This document shows positions 1-9,699 of a stretch of DNA of 49,930 nt, piece by piece. Both the position numbers and the translations under genes were made by a program. Position 1 is the stretch's first letter. Each line of letters starts with the position of its first letter. Source of the stretch: Clostridia bacterium (lineage in GTDB: Bacteria > Bacillota > Clostridia > Oscillospirales > CAG-272); the NCBI GenBank assembly GCA_017411605.1, contig JAFQPR010000028.1, forward strand, positions 1 through 49,930, written 5' to 3'. A model generated the notes under the pieces. It was not told the origin of the DNA. It saw only the letters and a list, made by a program, of their open reading frames with translations, and searched no databases.

Positions 1-11
1 AGCACTAAAAA

Positions 12-89
12 TGGTCGGAGTGACAAGATTTGAACTTGCGACTTCTTGCTCCCGAAGCAAGCGCTCTACCAAGCTGAGCCACACCCCGA
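12..89 (-). tRNA. tRNA-Pro, anticodon CGG
   Basis: Read on the minus strand, this 78-nt segment folds as a tRNA. The 7-bp acceptor stem pairs TCGGGGT with ACTCCGA (one G-T pair). A GTTCAAATC T-loop and a CTTGC/GCAAG anticodon stem enclose the loop TTCGGGA, which places CGG at positions 34-36 with G37, as expected for proline. The 3' CCA is encoded. It decodes CCG codons. Confidence 0.95.
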
Positions 90-487
90 TTGGTGTAAAA
101 CGATATTTTTTTGTAAGTGGTCAAACATGTGGTCAGACCGAAGATTTGATGATTTTTCGACATTCGGGAGAGCCGAAAAAGTCAGTGTTTTCAAGGGTTT
201 TCGGCTCTTCTCGAAAATTCTACGCCGAGCGTGGTGATTGAGACCCGAAACTGGCGCGATACCACCTTCGCTACGCCTCGAACAATCAAATGCATAAGGT
301 TGTGTAAAAACACCACGCTATGTATTATAACATAACAAACGCGGTTTGTCAAATGAATTTTGAAAAAAATTGATAAAAATTGATTATAGTAAATTCTCTG
401 ACTAAATCCAACTCTAAATTGTATTGTTGAATTTATTTTGAAATTTTACTTTCAAATATTTAACAGTGTTGGGGGAGTATTTTAATA
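90..487. other. intergenic region between tRNA-Pro and prfC
   Basis: I see no credible gene here. The stretch holds an 11-bp inverted repeat (separate entry). On the minus strand around 225-285 there is a short sequence resembling the T-box antiterminator core, GGTGGTATCGCG, without a recognisable stem I and without a downstream gene. From about 315 to 487 the sequence is AT-rich and otherwise featureless. Confidence 0.5.
169..208. repeat. 11-bp perfect inverted repeat
   Basis: AGAGCCGAAAA at 169-179 and its exact reverse complement TTTTCGGCTCT at 198-208 can form a hairpin with an 18-nt loop. It lies on the 5' side of the minus-strand tRNA. No U-run follows it on either strand, so it is not a clear terminator. 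Its function is unknown. Confidence 0.5.
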
Positions 488-516
488 TTGACAAATTATA
501 AATAATATGGTAAAAT
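488..516 (+). promoter_or_regulatory. sigma-A type promoter of prfC
   Basis: TTGACA at 488-493 and TAAAAT at 511-516 are separated by 17 nt. Transcription would start about 45 nt before the prfC start codon. Confidence 0.7.
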
Positions 517-570
517 ATTTGTCGGTTTTATTAAAATGGTTATAAGTTTTTATTTTGGAAGGCAGGAAAT

Positions 571-2180
571 ATGCTAGATTCGGTAAGCGAGATTAAGAGA
601 AGAAGAACCTTTGCGATCATATCGCATCCCGACGCGGGTAAAACAACTTTAACAGAGAAATTCCTTCTTTACGGAGGCGCTATTCAGTCCGCGGGCTCGG
701 TTAAGGGCAAGCAGTCGGATAAGCACGCGGTTTCCGACTGGATGGATCTCGAAAAGCAGAGAGGTATTTCGATAACCTCGTCTGTTCTTCAGTTTGAATA
801 TGACGGATATTGCATCAATATTCTTGACACTCCCGGTCACCAGGACTTCTCTGAGGACACTTACCGTACCCTTATGGCTGCGGATAGCGCGGTAATGGTT
901 ATCGACGCGGCGAAGGGTATCGAGCCGCAGACCCGTAAGCTCTTTAAAGTCTGCGCTATGCGCGATATTCCAATCTTCACGTTTATAAATAAGCTTGACC
1001 GCGAGGCTCGCGATCCTTTTGACCTTCTTGATGAGCTTGAGCGCGAGTTCGGTATAGGCACTTATCCTATGAACTGGCCTATTGGCTGCGGTCAGAATTT
1101 TAAGGGAGTTTATGACAGAGATAAGCGTTCGATCCTCTCTTTCGGTGACTCTCACCGAGGTAGGGAAAAGATACACGGTATAGACTGTGACATTACCGAT
1201 ACGGAAAAGCTCGACGAGCTTATCGGCGAGCGTCTTCGCTCCGAGCTTTGTGAGCAGATCGAGCTGCTCGACGGCGCGTGCTTCGATTTCGACCTTGAAA
1301 AGGTTCGACACGGTAAGCTCTCGCCCGTGTTCTTCGGCTCGGCGCTCAATAACTTCGGTATCGAGCCCTTCCTTGAGCATTTCCTTAAGATGACGACTTC
1401 TCCCTTGCCAAGACTCGCAGGCGAGGACTTTATTGATCCCTTCGATGAGGGCTTCAGCGCTTTCGTATTTAAAATTCAGGCGAATATGAATAAGGCGCAT
1501 CGCGATAGAATCGCTTTTATGCGTATCTGCTCGGGTAAGTTCGTGCGCGACCGTGAGTATTATCACGTCCAGGGAAAAAGAGCTTCAGACTCTCTCAGCC
1601 GCAGCAGATGATGGCTTCCGAAAGAGAGGTTATCAATGAGGCTTACGCAGGAGATATTATTGGCGTTTTCGATCCCGGTATCTTCTCGATAGGTGATACG
1701 ATCTGCGAGCGTGGAAAGAAAATATGCTTCGAGGGAATCCCTACCTTCGCTCCTGAGCATTTCGCTATGGTAGAGCAGGTAGATTCAATGAAGAGAAAGC
1801 AGTTCTCAAAGGGTATGAACCAGATAGCTCAAGAGGGTGCTATACAGATATTCTTCGAGCCTAACTCCGGTCTTGAGCGTGTTATCGTTGGTGTTGTCGG
1901 CGTGCTTCAGTTTGAGGTGCTTGAATACAGACTTAAAAATGAGTACGGATGCGACCTTCGCAGGAGCACTCTTCCTTATCAGCAGATAAGATGGATCGCA
2001 AACGAGGGACTTGATCCGAAAGCTCTTAAGCTCTCTCACGATACTAAGTGGGTGCAGGATTTCAGGGGTAATAATCTACTCATCTTCACGAGCGAGTGGA
2101 GTATCCGTTGGGTGCTTGAGGATAACCCCGGTCTTGAGCTTCTTGAATTTAACAAGGGCTCGCAGGGAGATAATGAATAA
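571..2180 (+). pseudogene. prfC: peptide chain release factor 3, interrupted by a -1 frameshift
   Basis: RF3 is a GTPase that recycles RF1/RF2 from the ribosome after termination. The 5' part (571-1611) carries the G1 motif HPDAGKTT at residues 19-26, G3 DTPGH at 86-90 and G4 NKLD at 140-143. The 3' part, in another frame, runs to 2180 and contains the usual RF3 C-terminal domains (AYAGDIIGVFDPGIF motif). The frame changes in the run GGGAAAAAG near 1572-1580. Adding one A to the five-A run would join the halves as GKKSFRLSQPQQMM, as in ordinary RF3, and give a normal length of about 528 residues. The start is chosen for the good SD GGAAGGCAGG. The cause may be a real one-base deletion or a sequence error. 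Both halves are otherwise undamaged, which favours a recent event or an error. Confidence 0.85.
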
Positions 2181-2244
2181 TTTTCATGTTTGACTACAAT
2201 TGTTAGCATGATGAGGTATTTTTTAGTCAAAAAAGGACTTTTTT

Positions 2245-2949
2245 ATGAGAATGAGAAAAAAGAAGCACGGAGAGGAAAGACTTCTTGCGTGCGGTGAGTT
2301 TGTTATTGATAAGCCTGATTTTTCGGCGATCTGCCAAAAGCCTCCCGTTTGGCTTGAAATAGGAGCGGGTAAGGGTGGATTTGCTTGCGGAATGACGGCT
2401 AAGTATCCTGACGTGTCTTATTTTGCAATGGAACGCGTTACGGATTGCGTAGTTCTCGCGGCAGAGCAAGCTAAACGTATGCGCGACGAGGAAGGCAAAT
2501 GCGGAAATCTCAGATTTATAATTGATACCGCGGATAATCTTACTAAGCTTTTTCCCGAGGAGAGCATTGATGCTATGTTCCTCAACTTTTCCGACCCCTG
2601 GTCAAAAAAGGGGTATGCAAAACGCCGCTTGACTCACAGGCGATATCTTTCTGTGTACTTTAACCTGCTTAAGGACGGAGGCGTGCTTACTTTTAAGACC
2701 GATAACGTAGGGCTTTTCGACTTCTCGATTGAGGAGATCGAGGCTATGGGACTTAAGTGCGACGTTATAACGCGGGATCTGCACGCATCCGAGTATGCGA
2801 AGAATAACGTGGTTACCGAATACGAGGCTAATTTCTCCTCGCAGGGTATTAAGATAAATATGCTAAAGGTAACAAAGCCTTTGGGATTTAAGCCCGAGAT
2901 ACCCGAAAATCTTTCACGCGATTACGTTAGACGCGATTACGAGAATTGA
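2245..2949 (+). CDS. trmB: tRNA (guanine-N7-)-methyltransferase TrmB
   Basis: This 234-residue protein matches the TrmB family, which uses S-adenosylmethionine to methylate G46 in the tRNA variable loop. The SAM-binding motif LEIGAGKGGF lies at about residues 37-46. The diagnostic signature LNFSDPWSKK...KRRLTHRRYL lies near 114-136, with the conserved FKTDN element after it. The length is normal for the family. The gene follows prfC by 64 nt in the same direction and both act on translation. There is no clear promoter between them, so co-transcription is likely. The start has a modest AAAAAAGGAC purine tract upstream. Confidence 0.92.
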   Translation: MRMRKKKHGEERLLACGEFVIDKPDFSAICQKPPVWLEIGAGKGGFACGMTAKYPDVSYFAMERVTDCVVLAAEQAKRMRDEEGKCGNLRFIIDTADNLTKLFPEESIDAMFLNFSDPWSKKGYAKRRLTHRRYLSVYFNLLKDGGVLTFKTDNVGLFDFSIEEIEAMGLKCDVITRDLHASEYAKNNVVTEYEANFSSQGIKINMLKVTKPLGFKPEIPENLSRDYVRRDYEN

Positions 2950-3000
2950 TCAACCTCGGTGCCAAAACGCATTTTTGTCTGCTTTTTATTGCCGTCTTTC

Positions 3001-3025
3001 GCGCCTAGCATTTTTAGCCGGGCGC
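3001..3025 (+). other. small hairpin before the radC pair
   Basis: GCGCC at 3001-3005 pairs with GGCGC at 3021-3025, and an inner GC/GC pair closes an AT-rich loop. It lies 35 nt before the next start codon and lacks a U-run. It could be a weak terminator or an mRNA-stability element. Confidence 0.3.
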
Positions 3026-3059
3026 TATTAATTTGTTTTAAAATTTACGGGAGGTAAAT

Positions 3060-3809
3060 ATGGACGAGCTTGTTCACCGCGGCCACAGGAGCCGTATGAG
3101 AAGAAAGTTTTCAGATTTCGGCGCTCGGGTTTTCGATACGTATGAGCTTCTCGAAATGCTGTTGTACAATACCGTTCCGGTAAAGGATACGAATCCAATC
3201 TCCAAAAGACTTCTTGCAGAGTTCGGATCGCTTGACGGAGTTCTTTCTGCTGATGCCGAAAGCCTTATGAATGTTGATGGGGTGGGAAAGAAAACTGCAG
3301 AGATGCTCGTTACAGTCGGCGAGGCTCTGGAAATTTGCAAAACTGAATATGAGAACTCGACTGACAGCAGAACGTTTTCAAATTATGCTGAGCTGGGTGA
3401 GTATCTCGTTAAGTATTATAAAGGTGCCAAAGAGCGAAGTGTTTTGCTTCTCAGCTTTGATAACAATATGAAGCTTATCGGAATGGATGAGATATACAGC
3501 AATATAGATTTCGAATCGGGCGCAGTAATTGCTAAGCCGTTTATCGATGCCTCTATATACAGATCGGCTTCGCTTGTTGTAGTAGCTCATAACCATCCGT
3601 TTGGTCCGATCTGCCCAACAGAAGGGGATAGGCAAACGAACTATCTTGTTGAAGGAGCATTCGATAATATCGGCGTTCTGCTTGTTGAGCATTACGTTGT
3701 ATGCGGAGACGATTATCTCGGTTTTATGTCACATATGAGTACCGCGTTTGCTCAAAGGCCCGCACTTCGCAAATTCTTTGAAGGGAAAGGCGGTGTGATC
3801 GGTGTTTAA
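3060..3809 (+). CDS. radC: RadC-like JAMM-fold protein (first of a tandem pair)
   Basis: This 249-residue protein has the RadC layout. An N-terminal helix-hairpin-helix region (LMNVDGVGKKTAEML, about 69-83) is followed by a JAMM/MPN-type domain of about 105-235. The metal-site motif H-x-H-x10-D is visible as H177, H179 and D190 (HNHPFG...D). RadC proteins carry a JAMM metalloprotease fold. Their cellular role is still debated despite the historical DNA-repair label. The start ATG has a strong GGGAGG SD. The stop overlaps the start of a second radC-like gene by 8 nt, which indicates translational coupling. Confidence 0.85.
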   Translation: MDELVHRGHRSRMRRKFSDFGARVFDTYELLEMLLYNTVPVKDTNPISKRLLAEFGSLDGVLSADAESLMNVDGVGKKTAEMLVTVGEALEICKTEYENSTDSRTFSNYAELGEYLVKYYKGAKERSVLLLSFDNNMKLIGMDEIYSNIDFESGAVIAKPFIDASIYRSASLVVVAHNHPFGPICPTEGDRQTNYLVEGAFDNIGVLLVEHYVVCGDDYLGFMSHMSTAFAQRPALRKFFEGKGGVIGV

Positions 3810-4473
3810 TAAAGATTGCAGAGAATATCTCGCAAGACTTATTTCTTTTGGAAATCCTCGCGCCGCAGAAGAGGACGCGGATGCTTTGGCAAAAAAATTC
3901 GATGACCTGAACTATCTGTTGCACGTCGATGAGTTTGCTTTATCCAGAGCTGACGAGGTTGATAAAAATACGTCATCGTACATCAGACTTGTTTCGGCGT
4001 TGTGTTCGAGAAGAATTACAGATAAGTTCAAAAATGGAAAGAAATATTCACAAAACGAGATAAAAGAGTACATAATAGGTCTGTTTTTCGGCTTAACGGT
4101 AGAAACCGTATATATCATACTTTTTGATGAAAACGGCAAGCTTATATCTGCCGAGCATCTTGGTGACGGAACGGTTAACGCATCCGGGTTCTTACCGAGA
4201 AAGCTTCTGGAGGTCGTGCTGAGAAAAGGAGCAAAGAGTGTAATAATTGCGCATAACCATCCTTGCGGAAGGACGGTCCCGTCAAGAAACGACATCATAG
4301 CAACAACTATTGCCGAAAACGTCCTTGCTGATGCCAACGTAGAGTTTTTGCACCATTATATAGTTGCCGGCTTCGATATCGACGATTGCCTTAACGATAC
4401 ATTTGAAACCATTGCCGGTGAAGACGATTATTTAAACGTTTCGGTAAATCGAGGTAAAAAAAGAAAGAGTTGA
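3802..4473 (+). CDS. RadC-like JAMM-fold protein (second of a tandem pair)
   Basis: This 223-residue protein is a divergent paralogue of the preceding gene. Its JAMM motif is intact: H151, H153 and D164 in HNHPCG...RND. The N-terminal 90 residues are helical, but I see no clear GVGxxxA hairpin like that of its neighbour. The start is GTG at 3802, inside the end of the upstream gene, with the purine-rich GAAGGGAAAGGCGG ahead of it. The C-terminus ends in the basic tail RGKKRKS. Two co-translated RadC-like proteins might form a heteromer; this is inference. Confidence 0.8.
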   Translation: MFNKDCREYLARLISFGNPRAAEEDADALAKKFDDLNYLLHVDEFALSRADEVDKNTSSYIRLVSALCSRRITDKFKNGKKYSQNEIKEYIIGLFFGLTVETVYIILFDENGKLISAEHLGDGTVNASGFLPRKLLEVVLRKGAKSVIIAHNHPCGRTVPSRNDIIATTIAENVLADANVEFLHHYIVAGFDIDDCLNDTFETIAGEDDYLNVSVNRGKKRKS

Positions 4474-4540
4474 GCAAAATCCATTGATGCGTGTTTGCTT
4501 TTGACCGATTTTTTGATTATTATTAAGAAAGGATATATAG

Positions 4541-5287
4541 ATGCCTTTTGTTGGAACTTTAATTAATTTTGCGTGTATAATTGTCTTTTCATTTCTCGGT
4601 TCTCTCGTAGGAGAGAGGATACCCGAGAGGATAAACAGAAGCGTGTTCCACGCTATTGCCGTATGCGTAATGTTCGTTGGAATAGAGGGGGCGCTCGAAG
4701 CTCCGAATGAGAATTGTCTGACTACGTTATTTGACAGTGCGTCGCTTACAAAATTTGTTATAGTCATTCTTTCGATGGTTATAGGAACGGCTGTCGGAGA
4801 GCTCATCGATATTGATAAATGGGTAAATAAGCTTGGAGCGAAGCTTGAGAAAAAGCTTACCAAAAAAAGCGTCGCTGATGACGGCGTTTTTGCGAGAGGC
4901 TTCGTGAGCTGTACGATAATGACCTGTGTCGGCGCTATGGCGGTGAACGGAGCGATACTCGATGCGAACGGCGAGCCCGATATTCTTATAGCAAAATCGG
5001 TTATAGATGCTATTTCGTGCTTCGTTATGGCTACGTCACTTGGTATAGGATGCGCGTTTTCTGCATTTCCTATGCTGATTTATCAAGGAGCAATAACTGC
5101 GCTCGCGCTTATTGCAACCTCTGTTATACCTGCAGCATCAATATATTATCTTGCTGCCACAGGCTCCTTGATAATCATACTTATCGGTACTAATTTTATC
5201 GGAGCGACAAGTGTAAAAACCGCAAATATGACGCCTGCGGTATTCGTTCCGCTGATACTTGTTCCGATTTTTGAGCTTTTCTCGTAA
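4541..5287 (+). CDS. DUF554 family integral membrane protein
   Basis: This 248-residue hydrophobic protein has about seven membrane segments and the DUF554 (YdfK/YqgA-like) pattern. It shows an N-terminal GTLINFACIIVFSFLGSLVG segment, a central region FVSCTIMTCVGAMAVNGAI and a C-terminal IGTNFIGATSVKTANMTPA. The family is a putative transporter or channel with no firm substrate. The start follows a clear AAGAAAGGA SD. A terminator downstream separates it from rpoB. The name is firm; the function is unknown. Confidence 0.8.
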   Translation: MPFVGTLINFACIIVFSFLGSLVGERIPERINRSVFHAIAVCVMFVGIEGALEAPNENCLTTLFDSASLTKFVIVILSMVIGTAVGELIDIDKWVNKLGAKLEKKLTKKSVADDGVFARGFVSCTIMTCVGAMAVNGAILDANGEPDILIAKSVIDAISCFVMATSLGIGCAFSAFPMLIYQGAITALALIATSVIPAASIYYLAATGSLIIILIGTNFIGATSVKTANMTPAVFVPLILVPIFELFS

Positions 5288-5334
5288 AAGCTGTGTTGAA
5301 AAATCCGAAAATCAATATAAAAACTCCCTAAAAG

Positions 5335-5372
5335 GTCTGTTTTTGAGTCGCAAAAACAGACTTTTTTATTTT
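5335..5372 (+). terminator. rho-independent terminator
   Basis: GTCTGTTTTTG (5335-5345) pairs perfectly with CAAAAACAGAC (5351-5361) around the 5-nt loop AGTCG, followed by TTTTTTATTTTT. It closes the trmB-radC-DUF554 stretch and isolates rpoBC. Confidence 0.85.
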
Positions 5373-5485
5373 TGTCAACTTTAAACAAAAGACAAACTCC
5401 TTTTTTGTATAGCGATAATTTCTGCCCCAAAATAGCTATGAATTGTATTAATTTTCAAAAAAAAGAAATTTTTTAAAAAAAACTA

Positions 5486-5513
5486 TTGACAAATGCAATT
5501 AAAATGGTATAAT
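5486..5513 (+). promoter_or_regulatory. consensus promoter of rpoBC
   Basis: TTGACA at 5486-5491 and TATAAT at 5508-5513 are both perfect, with a 16-nt spacer and an A/T-rich upstream tract resembling an UP element. Transcription would start near 5520, leaving a leader of about 170 nt before rpoB. Confidence 0.85.
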
Positions 5514-5552
5514 ATTAAAATGCATTATAATCGCATACTATGGGTGAATTAT

Positions 5553-5585
5553 GCCTTTTTTTAGGTCAGACCACCGAAAAAAAGC
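5553..5585 (+). promoter_or_regulatory. hairpin in the rpoB leader
   Basis: The T-run at 5556-5562 can pair with the A-run at 5577-5583, capped by GGT(5564-5566)/ACC(5570-5572) and closed by GC pairs. It is mostly A-U and has some internal mismatch. It lies within the untranslated leader and might affect rpoBC expression. Confidence 0.35.
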
Positions 5586-5688
5586 CGCAAAATTCGCAAA
5601 TTAGTGGATTTTTTGTTCCTTAATATATTATAGTTAAAAAATTCTGCGATCGAACTTGTAATTTTTGAAGAATGGAGTGATTCTTTTT

Positions 5689-8600
5689 ATGATGCTTAAA
5701 CCCAGGAAGCTTGGCACTAATGTCAGACATAGCTTTTCCAAGATTGAAGCAGCGACGGAAATGCCGAACCTCATCGAAGTTCAGAAGGATTCGTACAAAT
5801 GGTTCCTTGAAGAGGGCTTTAACGAGGTGCTCCGCGATGTGTCTCCCGTTGTGGACTACACCGGAAATCTTTCTATCGAGTTCACCGATTTTACGATCGA
5901 CCCGAACCCCAGATATTCGGTAGAGGAGTGTAAGGACAGAGCCGTTACTTACGATACTCACATTAAGGTGGGTGTAAGACTCGTTAATAAGGCTACGGGT
6001 GAGCTTAAGACAGCTCAGATCTATATGGGTGATTTCCCGCTTATGACAGAGAACGGTACCTTTGTTATCAACGGCGCAGAGAGAGTTATTATTTCTCAGC
6101 TCGTACGTTCTCCCGGTATCTGCTACAAGGATGAGATGGATAAGCAGGGTAAGCATAATTATACCGCAACCGTTATCCCTTACAGAGGAGCATGGCTTGA
6201 GTACGAAACAGACGCTTCGGGTATTTTCTACGTTAAGATAGATAAAACCAGAAAGCTTCCCATTTCCGTACTTATCCGCGCGCTTTGCCCTGCAGGTCAG
6301 GACAATGACGACGCTATTATTTCTATGTTCGGAGATGAAGAGGGACTTATCACTACTCTCGCAAAGGACGAGTGCATAAAGCTCGCGGAGGAAAATAATT
6401 CCTCGTTCAGAGATGAAGCGCTTAAGGAGATATTCAAGAAGCTTCGTCCCGGTGAGCCTCCCGTTGTTGAGAGCGCAGAGAACCTTCTTAACGGTATTCT
6501 CTTCGATCCCAAGAGATACGATCTTGCTCCCGTTGGTAGATACAAATATAATAAAAAGCTTTCTCTCGCATCGAGAATCGCAGGATTTGAGCTTGCGCGC
6601 CCCGTAATCAATCAGCTTACGGGTGAGATAGTTGCAGAGCCCGAGGAGGGTGTTGTTATCACTCGCGAGCTTGCTGAGGCTATTGAGGACAGCCTTGTTA
6701 ACGAGGTTTACCTTAAGACAGAGCTCGGCAGAGAGGTTAAGGTATTCTCTAACTTCACCGTTCGCCCCGAGCTTATTCTCGGATATGACCTTTCCGACTG
6801 CGGCGTAAAGAGAGGCGAGAAGGTAAGAAGCTCTGTACTCAATGAGATCATAGCTGCAGCAGATGCCGACGGACTTGTTGGAGATTCCAGAGTAAGCTAC
6901 ATCAAGGGCGAGGTTCGCGCAAGAATTACCGAGCTCGCTCCCAAGCATATAACCAAAGAGGATATATTCGCTTCCATTAACTATCTGTTCTGCCTTTGCC
7001 ACGGCATCGGAAGCACCGACGATATCGACCATCTCGGTAACAGACGTCTTCGTTGCGTAGGCGAGCTTCTTCAGAACCAGATGAGAATAGGTATGTCCAA
7101 GATGTATAAGAACATCACCGAGAGAATGTCGGTCAATGACACCGAGGATCTCCGTCCCGAGACGCTTATCAACACGCGTCCTGTTGCGACGGCTATCCGC
7201 GAGTTCTTCGGATCATCTCCTCTTTCCCAGTTCATGGACCAGAACAACCCGCTCGCGGAGCTTACTCATAAGCGCCGTCTTTCTGCTCTCGGTCCCGGCG
7301 GTCTTTCGAGAGACAGAGCATCCTTCGAGGTTCGAGACGTTCACTATACTCACTACGGCAGAATCTGTCCCGTAGAAACTCCCGAAGGTCCTAACATCGG
7401 TCTTATCTCTTATCTTGCATCATACGCGAGAATCAGCGATTACGGATTCCTTAAGGCTCCCTTCCGCAAGGTTGACAAGACTACGGGAAGAGTAACCGAC
7501 GAGGTTGTATATCTTACTGCTGATGAGGAAGACGGAAACATAGTTGCTCAGGCAAACGAGCAGCTTGATGAGAACGGCTACTTTGTAAATAAGAGAGTTA
7601 TCTCGAGATACAAGACCGAGTTCATCGAGGTTGCTCCCACCGAGGTTGACCTCATGGACGCATGCCCTCAGATGGCAGTATCGGTTGCAGCGGGCTGCAT
7701 ACCCTTCCTTGAAAACGACGACAATACCCGTGCGCTCATGGGATCTAACATGCAGAAGCAGGCAGTGCCGCTTATGATGACGGATTCTCCCATCGTTGCA
7801 ACAGGTATGGAATATAAAGCAGCGGTTGACTCGGGTACGGTAATCGTTGCAAAAGAGGGCGGTACAGTTGAGCGTGCCGCAGGCTCGGAAATCGTTATCT
7901 ATACCGATTCGGGCAGAAAAGATACCTATCACTTAATTAAGTTCAAGAGATCTAACCAGGGTACGTGCGTAAACCAGCGTCCTATTGTAAACGAGGGCGA
8001 CCGTGTTGAAGCGGGACAGGTTATCGCAGACGGACCTGCTACATCGAACGGTGAGATCTCGCTCGGTAAGAACGCTCTTATCGGATTTATGACTTGGGAA
8101 GGTTATAACTACGAGGACGCAGTTCTTCTTAACGAGAATCTTGTCCGTAACGACGTTTATACATCAATTCATATAGAAGAGTTCCAGATCGAAGCAAGAG
8201 ATACCAAGCTTGGTACTCAGGAGATCACTCGCGAGATTCCCAACGTCGGTGACGACGCGCTTAAGGATCTCGATGCGGACGGTATCGTAAGAATCGGTAC
8301 CGAGGTACGCGCTAACGATATCCTCGTAGGTAAGGTAACACCTAAGGGTGAGACCGAGCTTACTCCCGAGGAAAGACTTCTCAGAGCAATTTTCGGAGAG
8401 AAGGCAAGAGAGGTTAAGGATTCCTCGCTCAGAATGCCTCACGGTATGTCGGGTATCGTAGTTGACGTTAAGATCTATGACAGAACGAATTCCGACGATC
8501 TTGCTCCCGGTGTTAACAAGGTTGTCCGCGTATACGTAGCTCAGAAGAGAAAGATCTCTGTCGGAGATAAGATGGCGGGCCGTCACGGTAACAAGGGTGT

Positions 8601-9645
8601 CGTTTCCAGAATTCTTCCTCCCGAGGATATGCCCTTCTTAGCGGACGGTACTCCTCTTGATATCGTGCTTAACCCCCTCGGCGTTCCTTCCCGAATGAAT
8701 ATCGGTCAGGTGCTTGAGGTGCATCTCGGTATCGCGTGCCGCAAGCTCGGCATTAAGATAATGACTCCCGTATTTGACGGTGCGAAGGAAACCGATATTC
8801 TTGAGCTTCTTCGCCGCGCTAAATACACAAGAGATATAAGACCTGGTGAAAGTGTTCGCGGTAAGGCTGTATTCATGGAGGTTATCCGTGAGGACGGCAA
8901 GCCCGACCTTCAGAGAGTCGATCAGGAAATAGTTGACAATGATGAAAAGCTTCATAACCTTATGAAGAGCGAAACTCTTAAGGTTATTGACGGTAAGGTA
9001 ACGCTTTACGACGGACGTACGGGCGAGCCCTTCGACAACCCCGTAACCGTTGGTATCATGTACTACCTCAAGCTTCACCATCTTGTAGATGATAAGATCC
9101 ACGCACGTTCAATAGGTCCTTACTCGCTTGTAACCCAGCAGCCTCTCGGCGGAAAGGCGCAGTTCGGAGGACAGCGTTTTGGAGAAATGGAGGTTTGGGC
9201 GCTCGAAGCATACGGCGCAGCTTACACGCTCCAGGAGATCCTTACCGTTAAGTCTGACGATATTACAGGTAGAACCAAGACCTACGAGGCGATCGTTAAG
9301 GGTCAGAATATTCCTACTCCGGGTATCCCCGAGTCCTTTAAGGTGCTTGTTAAGGAGCTTCAGTCGCTCTGTCTTGATATTCACGTTCTTGACGAAGATG
9401 GCGCTGAAATAGAGCTTTCCGAGTTCTACGGCGACGATGCTCCCGCATACGCAAGCATTGACGAGGTAAACCGTTCTGCAGATCTTGAAAAGGAAGCTGA
9501 AGAGGCTGATGACGATGAGGATTCCGATGCAGATTACGAGGATGACGATATGCTTGATGACATTCTCGGTGAGTTTGCCGATGATGAGGATTACGACTTC
9601 GCGGCAGAGGATGACTCCTACGACGACGCAGGCGACGAAGAATAA
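5689..9645 (+). CDS. rpoB: DNA-directed RNA polymerase subunit beta
   Basis: This is the beta subunit of RNA polymerase, which forms the active cleft with beta' and binds rifamycins. The rifampicin region is wild-type in appearance: [31 protein letters not shown] and [11 protein letters not shown]. The late catalytic motif [12 protein letters not shown] and the beta-beta' contact motif [20 protein letters not shown] are present. I chose ATG 5689 because GGAG at 5674-5677 is well placed; a TTG at 5665 is in frame but less likely. The 1318-residue product is longer than the B. subtilis protein (about 1193). The last 50 or so residues form a strongly acidic Asp/Glu tail. No rplJ/rplL genes precede it, although those often do; here a terminator and DUF554 lie upstream. 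Confidence 0.97.
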   Translation: MMLKPRKLGTNVRHSFSKIEAATEMPNLIEVQKDSYKWFLEEGFNEVLRDVSPVVDYTGNLSIEFTDFTIDPNPRYSVEECKDRAVTYDTHIKVGVRLVNKATGELKTAQIYMGDFPLMTENGTFVINGAERVIISQLVRSPGICYKDEMDKQGKHNYTATVIPYRGAWLEYETDASGIFYVKIDKTRKLPISVLIRALCPAGQDNDDAIISMFGDEEGLITTLAKDECIKLAEENNSSFRDEALKEIFKKLRPGEPPVVESAENLLNGILFDPKRYDLAPVGRYKYNKKLSLASRIAGFELARPVINQLTGEIVAEPEEGVVITRELAEAIEDSLVNEVYLKTELGREVKVFSNFTVRPELILGYDLSDCGVKRGEKVRSSVLNEIIAAADADGLVGDSRVSYIKGEVRARITELAPKHITKEDIFASINYLFCLCHGIGSTDDIDHLGNRRLRCVGELLQNQMRIGMSKMYKNITERMSVNDTEDLRPETLINTRPVATAIREFFGSSPLSQFMDQNNPLAELTHKRRLSALGPGGLSRDRASFEVRDVHYTHYGRICPVETPEGPNIGLISYLASYARISDYGFLKAPFRKVDKTTGRVTDEVVYLTADEEDGNIVAQANEQLDENGYFVNKRVISRYKTEFIEVAPTEVDLMDACPQMAVSVAAGCIPFLENDDNTRALMGSNMQKQAVPLMMTDSPIVATGMEYKAAVDSGTVIVAKEGGTVERAAGSEIVIYTDSGRKDTYHLIKFKRSNQGTCVNQRPIVNEGDRVEAGQVIADGPATSNGEISLGKNALIGFMTWEGYNYEDAVLLNENLVRNDVYTSIHIEEFQIEARDTKLGTQEITREIPNVGDDALKDLDADGIVRIGTEVRANDILVGKVTPKGETELTPEERLLRAIFGEKAREVKDSSLRMPHGMSGIVVDVKIYDRTNSDDLAPGVNKVVRVYVAQKRKISVGDKMAGRHGNKGVVSRILPPEDMPFLADGTPLDIVLNPLGVPSRMNIGQVLEVHLGIACRKLGIKIMTPVFDGAKETDILELLRRAKYTRDIRPGESVRGKAVFMEVIREDGKPDLQRVDQEIVDNDEKLHNLMKSETLKVIDGKVTLYDGRTGEPFDNPVTVGIMYYLKLHHLVDDKIHARSIGPYSLVTQQPLGGKAQFGGQRFGEMEVWALEAYGAAYTLQEILTVKSDDITGRTKTYEAIVKGQNIPTPGIPESFKVLVKELQSLCLDIHVLDEDGAEIELSEFYGDDAPAYASIDEVNRSADLEKEAEEADDDEDSDADYEDDDMLDDILGEFADDEDYDFAAEDDSYDDAGDEE

Positions 9646-9660
9646 TTTAGAGAAGGGATT

Positions 9661-9684
9661 GGCATCCCGATAAAAAGGGATGCC
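9661..9684 (+). promoter_or_regulatory. perfect hairpin between rpoB and rpoC
   Basis: GGCATCCC (9661-9668) and GGGATGCC (9677-9684) form an 8-bp stem with the loop GATAAAAA. It lies 15 nt before the rpoC start, where a Shine-Dalgarno site would be expected. It may influence rpoC translation or RNA processing; this is inference. Confidence 0.55.
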
Positions 9685-9699
9685 TCAATATAAAAATCT

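Noticed and set aside
11-241. Open frame across tRNA-Pro giving a protein starting MVGVTRFELA
   Set aside because: This is the well-known false reading through the reverse strand of a tRNA gene.
1572-1582. Programmed -1 frameshift in prfC
   Set aside because: In the upstream frame the A-site codon AGA would slip to AAG, a poor match for a classic slippery heptamer, and I see no clear stimulatory pseudoknot. RF3 is not known for recoding.
2190-2220. TTGACT as a promoter before trmB
   Set aside because: No acceptable -10 box lies 16-18 nt downstream.
5620-7032. Long minus-strand open frame (470 codons) opposite rpoB
   Set aside because: It lies opposite the conserved rpoB coding frame, has no SD or promoter and no recognisable domain. 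Codon bias of rpoB leaves the opposite frame open.
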